Shown here: positions 59,719-64,000 of the stretch, piece by piece
Layout: the number at the start of each line of letters is the position of its first letter
How positions within the stretch are numbered: the stretch's first letter is position 1
NCBI RefSeq assembly: GCF_963675815.1
Contig: NZ_OY776574.1
Coordinates: forward strand, 2,412,001 to 2,476,000
Length of the DNA: 64,000 nucleotides
Reading direction: 5' to 3'
From: an uncultured Desulfuromusa sp.
GTDB taxonomy: Bacteria > Desulfobacterota > Desulfuromonadia > Desulfuromonadales > Geopsychrobacteraceae
Made by a program: the position numbers and the translations under genes
Notes under the pieces: generated by a model
What the model saw: the letters and a program-made list of their open reading frames with translations, nothing else
Databases searched by the model: none
Told to the model about the DNA's origin: nothing

Positions 59719-61105
59719 CCTGGAGCACATTGCGAGGATTACGGATGGTGACTTCTCCGGCAGGAAATTCAATTGTCAACTCAGTGGAATTTCAACGGAT
59801 AGCCGCAATCTTATTCCGGGATCGTTATTTGTGCCGTTACGTGGAGAGCGTTTTGACGGCCATGATTATATCAGTCAGGCTGTGAAAAATGGGGCTTCGG
59901 CCTGTCTCAGTGAAGAGGTGATTGTTGGATTAAGCGTCCCGGTTGTCCGGGTGGCTGATACTTTGAGGGCTCTTGGGGATATTGCCGCTGCTCACCGTCT
60001 GCAGTTGAATGGGCCTCTTGTGGCTATCACCGGTTCAGTCGGGAAAACCACAACCAAAGAAATGCTTGCTGCGATCCTGTCGCAGGTCGCACCTGGGCTA
60101 AAAACTGCCGGCAACTTTAATAACTTGATCGGTTTGCCTTTAACCCTGTTCCGTTTGGAGCCGGAGCATCAATGGGCAGTGCTGGAAATGGGAACCAGCG
60201 CTCTTGGCGAAATCGAACGTTTAACGGAAATTGCTCAGCCGACAGTGGGGATCATTACCAATATCGGGGCGGCACATCTGGAAACATTGCAGGGGCTCGA
60301 TGGTGTATCCAGAGCAAAAGGGGAACTTTTTGCCGGGTTGCAAGGAGGAACAGCAATTCTCAACCTTGATGATTCCCGGGTAGCGCGATTGCCGGTTGCC
60401 AACGGGGTTAAGAAATTCACCTATGGCGTGTCGGTGGATGCTCAAGTCCGAGCTGAAAACATTGAAGAAAATAAAGCCGGAATCCGGTTTGATCTTGTGA
60501 TTGGTGAGCAGAGTTCCCGGGTCCAATTGTCAATTCCCGGAAAACACAATGTCTCAAATGCTCTGGCAGCAGCCGCAGCGGCTACGGAATTAAGCGTTCC
60601 TGTGGAAACGATCGTCGCTGGGCTGGCACAATTTATTGCTATCCCGGGGCGGATGAATCTTTCACCACTTCCTTGTGGCGGTTTATTGCTTGATGACAGT
60701 TATAATTCGAATCCCCTTTCAGCCTATGCTGCTCTTGATGTGTTGGCAACATTACCGGGGCAGGGAAGACGCGTCGCTGTTCTGGGAGATATGCTTGAAC
60801 TTGGAGAGAATTCAGCAAAAATGCACCAGGAGCTGGGTGTGAAAGCTGCGGGAATGACAGAATTGTTGATCGCAGTGGGAAAATTTTCTGCTGATATTTG
60901 CCGCGGCGCAGAAGCTGCCGGGATGAACTCTGATCAGACGGTTGCATTAGCTGATACCGATGTGGCCATTGAATATTTTCAAAAGCAACAACGATCTGGT
61001 GACAAGGTTCTGGTGAAAGGATCGCGAGGAGTGAAGCTGGAGCAACTGGCCGACGCTTTAACAGCAACGGTGACAACATCCCTGAATGGCAAGAAAGGAA
61101 GCTGA
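59711..61105 (+). CDS. murF: UDP-MurNAc-tripeptide:D-Ala-D-Ala ligase
   Basis: A 464-residue Mur ligase with STDSRNLIPGSLFVPLRG, P-loop ITGSVGKTTTKEML near residue 105, AGNFNNLIGLPLTL, LEMGTS, NIGAAHLE, and DDSYNSNPLS. ATG 59711 is 8 bp after GGAGG; an in-frame GTG at 59702 is less likely. Adds the D-Ala-D-Ala whose D-Ala is made by Alr. Confidence 0.95.
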   Translation: MFDLEHIARITDGDFSGRKFNCQLSGISTDSRNLIPGSLFVPLRGERFDGHDYISQAVKNGASACLSEEVIVGLSVPVVRVADTLRALGDIAAAHRLQLNGPLVAITGSVGKTTTKEMLAAILSQVAPGLKTAGNFNNLIGLPLTLFRLEPEHQWAVLEMGTSALGEIERLTEIAQPTVGIITNIGAAHLETLQGLDGVSRAKGELFAGLQGGTAILNLDDSRVARLPVANGVKKFTYGVSVDAQVRAENIEENKAGIRFDLVIGEQSSRVQLSIPGKHNVSNALAAAAAATELSVPVETIVAGLAQFIAIPGRMNLSPLPCGGLLLDDSYNSNPLSAYAALDVLATLPGQGRRVAVLGDMLELGENSAKMHQELGVKAAGMTELLIAVGKFSADICRGAEAAGMNSDQTVALADTDVAIEYFQKQQRSGDKVLVKGSRGVKLEQLADALTATVTTSLNGKKGS

Positions 61106-61108
61106 CAG

Positions 61109-62184
61109 GTGCTATATCACCTCTTATATCCTCTCCATACGGAATATTCGGTATTGTATGTTTTCCGCTACATTACCTTCCGCACTATTTATGCGACGAT
61201 AACGGCGCTGTTGATTTCTTTTGTTCTGGGGCCCTGGTTGATCGCAACTTTGCAGCGAATGCAGATCGGGCAGACAATTCGCAAAGTCGGCCCGGAATCC
61301 CATTTTGTCAAAGAGGGCACTCCGACAATGGGTGGAGCCCTGATCCTTTTGGCCATTATCCTCCCCACGTTGCTCTGGGCGGACCTGACAAATCTCTATA
61401 TCTGGGTCACATTGCTGGTTATAGCCGGATACGGTGCTATCGGATTTACGGATGATTATCTCAAAGTTGTCCGCAAGAGCAGTGATGGGATTTCTGCACG
61501 GCAGAAGATGTTCTGGCAGATTTTGATTGCTTTGGCGGCCGCCTTGCTGCTCTACCAAAGCGGCAATTTCGACACCCATCTGAGTTTACCTTTTTTAAAA
61601 ATATAAATCCTGATCTTGGGGTCTACTATATTCTTTTTGCTGTTCTGGTGATGGTTGGTTCCAGTAACGCTGTAAACCTGACAGATGGACTCGATGGTCT
61701 TGCCATCGGACCGATGATTATCGCTTCCGGGACCTTTTTATTGCTGGCTTATCTGGTCGGTAATGCCAAGCTTGCCAATTATCTGCAAATTACCGGGATC
61801 CAGGGCGCGGGAGAACTGACGATTCTTTGTGGCGCCATGGTTGGTGCCGGGCTCGGATTTTTATGGTTTAACAGCTACCCGGCACAAGTCTTTATGGGGG
61901 ATGTCGGTAGCCTGTCACTGGGCGGAGCATTGGGAACTATAGCGGTTATCACCAAGAATGAATTTGTTCTGGTGATCGTTGGCGGCATCTTCGTGATTGA
62001 AGCGCTGTCTGTGATTGTTCAGGTGATTTCATTCCGTTACTGGGGGCGAAGAGTTTTCAGAATGGCTCCTATCCACCATCACTTTGAATTAAAAGGGTGG
62101 GCAGAACCTAAAATTATCGTTCGATTTTGGATTATCAGCATTGTGCTGGCATTGATTGCTCTCTCGACGTTGAAACTGCGATGA
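61109..62184 (+). CDS. mraY: Phospho-MurNAc-pentapeptide translocase, split by a -1 frameshift
   Basis: MraY makes lipid I in the inner membrane and is essential. The frame from GTG 61109 gives residues 1-165 (PTMGGALIL, FTDDYLKV with Asp115/116) and stops at 61604-61606. The rest continues in the -1 frame to 62184 (NLTDGLDGLAIGP, FMGDVGSLSLGG, PIHHHFELKGW). Joining at 61597 gives 358 residues, the normal MraY length, reading LPFFKNINPDLG as in relatives. The break lies on TTTTTTAAAAA. Either a base is missing in the sequence or the ribosome shifts. Confidence 0.9.
61591..61600 (+). other. -1 slippery sequence inside mraY
   Basis: Zero-frame codons are CCT TTT TTA AAA ATA TAA. Both T_TTT_TTA (61591-61597) and T_TTA_AAA (61594-61600) fit the X_XXY_YYZ heptamer for -1 slippage, and a slip on either yields the same full-length MraY. 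The zero-frame stop follows 3 to 6 bp later. Confidence 0.6.
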
Positions 62185-63542
62185 AAATTGATTATAGCGA
62201 TAAGAAGGTTGTTGTCATTGGTGCGGGACGGAGCGGTATTGCGCTGGTGCACTATTTTCTTGAGCGTGGTGCGACGGTCGCATTGTCTGATATGCGTGAG
62301 CGTAAACAGATCGCCGGTCTTGAAGGGTTAACTGAATTACCGATACGGCTCGATTTAGGCGGCCATAATCTGGAGTTGTTTGCACAGGCTGATCTGATTG
62401 CTGTCAGTCCGGGAGTTCCTCTGTCTTGTGAACCATTGCGAAGGGCGTCATCATGCGGTATTCCACTGCTTGGTGAAATTGAACTGGCTGCGCGAGAAAT
62501 CGGTGTCCCGATCATTGGTGTCACCGGCACCAATGGAAAGTCAACGACAACCAGTCTGATTGGTAAAATAATGGCGGACTGGGGGAGACACGTTTTTGTC
62601 GGTGGAAACCTGGGAACTCCCCTGATTGAAGCCTGTTCTTCTGACATTGATGGTGTCGTTGTGGAACTCTCTTCTTTCCAGTTGGAAACGATTGATCAAT
62701 TCCATCCCTCCATCGCTTTGCTTCTGAACCTGAGCTCAGATCATCTTGATCGTTACCCTGATCTTCAAAATTATTATGCTGCCAAGCTGGAAATTTTCAG
62801 GAATATGACGGCGGCAGATTTTGTTGTTTTAAATGCTGACGATCCGGAAGTGTGTCGATTGACCCCTGAATTGAAAGCGACAAAAGTGTGGTTCTCAGCT
62901 AAAGGACGGATGGTAGACGGTCTGGTCAGGTTGGGTGACAGGCTGGTCTGGAACTGGGCCGGGGCCGATATTCAACTGCCCCTGGCTGAACTGAAACTTT
63001 CCGGCGAACATAATATTGAAAATGCTATGGCCGCGATGATCCCTGCACTGTTGCAAGGGTGTCCGGCAGAATTGGCATGGAAAGCCGTTTGCTCATTCAG
63101 AGGGCTTCAACACCGGATGCAATTGGTGCGGCATTTGAACGGAGTCGACTGGTATAACGATTCAAAAGGGACCAATGTCGGCAGTGTGATGAAGAGTCTG
63201 GCTGGTTTTTCTTCTGCCGTGACCTTGATTGCCGGTGGCAAAGACAAAGGCGGCGACTATACTCTGCTGAGGCCGCAATTAGAGCAGAAGGTCGATTGTC
63301 TGATTTTGATTGGCGAAGCGGCTCAGAAGATGGCGACAGTTCTCTCCGGCAGCTGTGAGATCCGCATTGCGGCAGATTTGAAGGCTGCCGTTCAGCAAGC
63401 TTATATCGCTACAAAGGCCGGTGGCACGGTATTGCTCTCACCGGCTTGCTCAAGCTTCGACATGTTTCCCAATTATCAAGTCCGTGGGGAAGAGTTTGAA
63501 CGTCTGGTCAAGGAGCTTCCTGCGCAGGGGGTGACACCATGA
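62181..63542 (+). CDS. murD: UDP-MurNAc-L-alanine:D-glutamate ligase
   Basis: A 453-residue Mur ligase with an N-terminal Rossmann domain (VVVIGAGRSGIALVHYF), P-loop GVTGTNGKSTTTSL near residue 115, ELSSFQLETI, LNLSSDHLDRYPDLQNYYAAK, and YNDSKGTNVGS. ATG 62181 overlaps the mraY stop (ATGA). Confidence 0.96.
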   Translation: MKIDYSDKKVVVIGAGRSGIALVHYFLERGATVALSDMRERKQIAGLEGLTELPIRLDLGGHNLELFAQADLIAVSPGVPLSCEPLRRASSCGIPLLGEIELAAREIGVPIIGVTGTNGKSTTTSLIGKIMADWGRHVFVGGNLGTPLIEACSSDIDGVVVELSSFQLETIDQFHPSIALLLNLSSDHLDRYPDLQNYYAAKLEIFRNMTAADFVVLNADDPEVCRLTPELKATKVWFSAKGRMVDGLVRLGDRLVWNWAGADIQLPLAELKLSGEHNIENAMAAMIPALLQGCPAELAWKAVCSFRGLQHRMQLVRHLNGVDWYNDSKGTNVGSVMKSLAGFSSAVTLIAGGKDKGGDYTLLRPQLEQKVDCLILIGEAAQKMATVLSGSCEIRIAADLKAAVQQAYIATKAGGTVLLSPACSSFDMFPNYQVRGEEFERLVKELPAQGVTP

Positions 63543-64000
63543 CCTTCCGACGCGATATTGATACCACTCTGCTGCTGTTGACGGTTTCCCTGACTTGTAT
63601 TGGTGTCGTGATGGTCTATTCCTCTTCAGCAATTATGGCAGCTGAGCGGTTTAACGATGGTTTCTATTTCCTGAAAAGGCAGCTCTTTTATACCCTGGTT
63701 GGTTTTGTCCTGATGGCTGTAACAACTTATTTCAATTATCAGAACTGGCGCAAGTTGGCTGTCATTGCGCTGCTCGGCAGCATTGTCCTGCTGGCATTAC
63801 TGTTTATTCCGGGTTTAGGTGTTCGAGTCGGTGGAGCGATGCGTTGGCTGCGTTTGCCTGGTCTGACAGTCCAACCGGCAGAATTGGTCAAGTTGACGCT
63901 GGTGCTCTACCTGGCTCATTCCCTTACGCGAAAAAAAGAAAAAGTCCGGTCGCTGCTTAAAGGGTATCTCCCGTATATGATCGTTCTGGGTGTGTTGCTG
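63539..64000 (+). CDS. ftsW: Septal peptidoglycan polymerase FtsW (3' part outside window)
   Basis: 154 codons of a SEDS-family membrane protein, starting MTFRRDIDT and overlapping the murD stop (ATGA). Visible features are the first helices (LLTVSLTCIGVVMVYSSSAIMA), FYFLKRQLFYTLVG, and VGGAMRWLRLPGLTVQPAELVKL, the SEDS signature region. Partner of FtsI in septal wall synthesis. Confidence 0.95.
   Translation, partial: MTFRRDIDTTLLLLTVSLTCIGVVMVYSSSAIMAAERFNDGFYFLKRQLFYTLVGFVLMAVTTYFNYQNWRKLAVIALLGSIVLLALLFIPGLGVRVGGAMRWLRLPGLTVQPAELVKLTLVLYLAHSLTRKKEKVRSLLKGYLPYMIVLGVLL

Noticed and set aside
1..64000. tRNA, rRNA and integron integrase genes
   Set aside because: None seen on either strand by eye; a tRNAscan and intI profile search would settle this.

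Overview
The window looks like a chromosome segment of a Desulfuromonadales-type bacterium (Desulfuromonas / Desulfuromusa / Geopsychrobacter-like). The pointers are a small periplasmic multiheme c-type cytochrome of the PpcA/c7 kind, a di-haem cytochrome c peroxidase, DUF3187, DUF3343 and TIGR03790 family proteins, a meso-DAP type MurE and moderate GC content. This placement is inferred from gene content, not from a database search.

Layout. 1-8.1 kb: a long-form GAPDH (cut by the window start) divergent from class II fructose-bisphosphate aldolase; a large radical SAM / ArsM-like methyltransferase / DUF5714 fusion; a DsrE-like protein; a PsiE-like protein with NhaA. 8.1-15.4 kb (minus strand): DUF3047 protein, a fused pair of TIGR04282/TIGR04283 glycosyltransferase-like domains, a ChaN-PDZ lipoprotein, SpeD, ThiC under a TPP riboswitch with its own terminator, and a ThiE-ThiD fusion. 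15.6-34.3 kb: housekeeping genes (alr, purH-purD-purE, multiheme cytochrome, a TrmN6-like methyltransferase, then ffh-rpsP-khpA-rimM-trmD-rplS, an inverted rnhB, yraN-nadE-rsmI-TIGR03790, map, DUF3187).

34.9-46.4 kb is the standout. I read it as an integron gene-cassette array without an integron integrase in view (a CALIN). About nine to ten plus-strand genes (LysE exporter, several unknowns, a TRADD-N-associated-type membrane protein, an MFS transporter, two GNAT acetyltransferases, an alpha/beta hydrolase) are separated by attC-like sites. The diagnostic sign is that in six cassettes the left core of the attC is the reverse complement of the first bases of that same cassette, matching over 7 to 10 nt. 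A seventh (the MFS cassette) matches over 8 of 10. Four of the attC sites have been hit at the same position by IS110-family, IS1111-type elements: two complete (about 1.65 kb) and two decayed. The complete copies carry about 520 bp of non-coding DNA 3' of the transposase, with hairpins that are conserved by compensatory changes. That is where IS1111-group elements keep their bridge RNA.

47.1-52.8 kb: an EamA permease, a di-haem peroxidase, a 188-bp direct duplication of the 3' end of ligA flanking a wrecked hipBA locus and acyP, and the intact ligA. 52.9-64 kb: a CNNM/CorC-like protein and then the division and cell-wall (dcw) cluster mraZ-rsmH-ftsL-ftsI-murE-murF-mraY-murD-ftsW. It has a textbook promoter and three 10-bp-phased MraZ boxes. 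In this sequence mraY is split by a frameshift lying exactly on a -1 slippery heptamer. The window ends inside ftsW.
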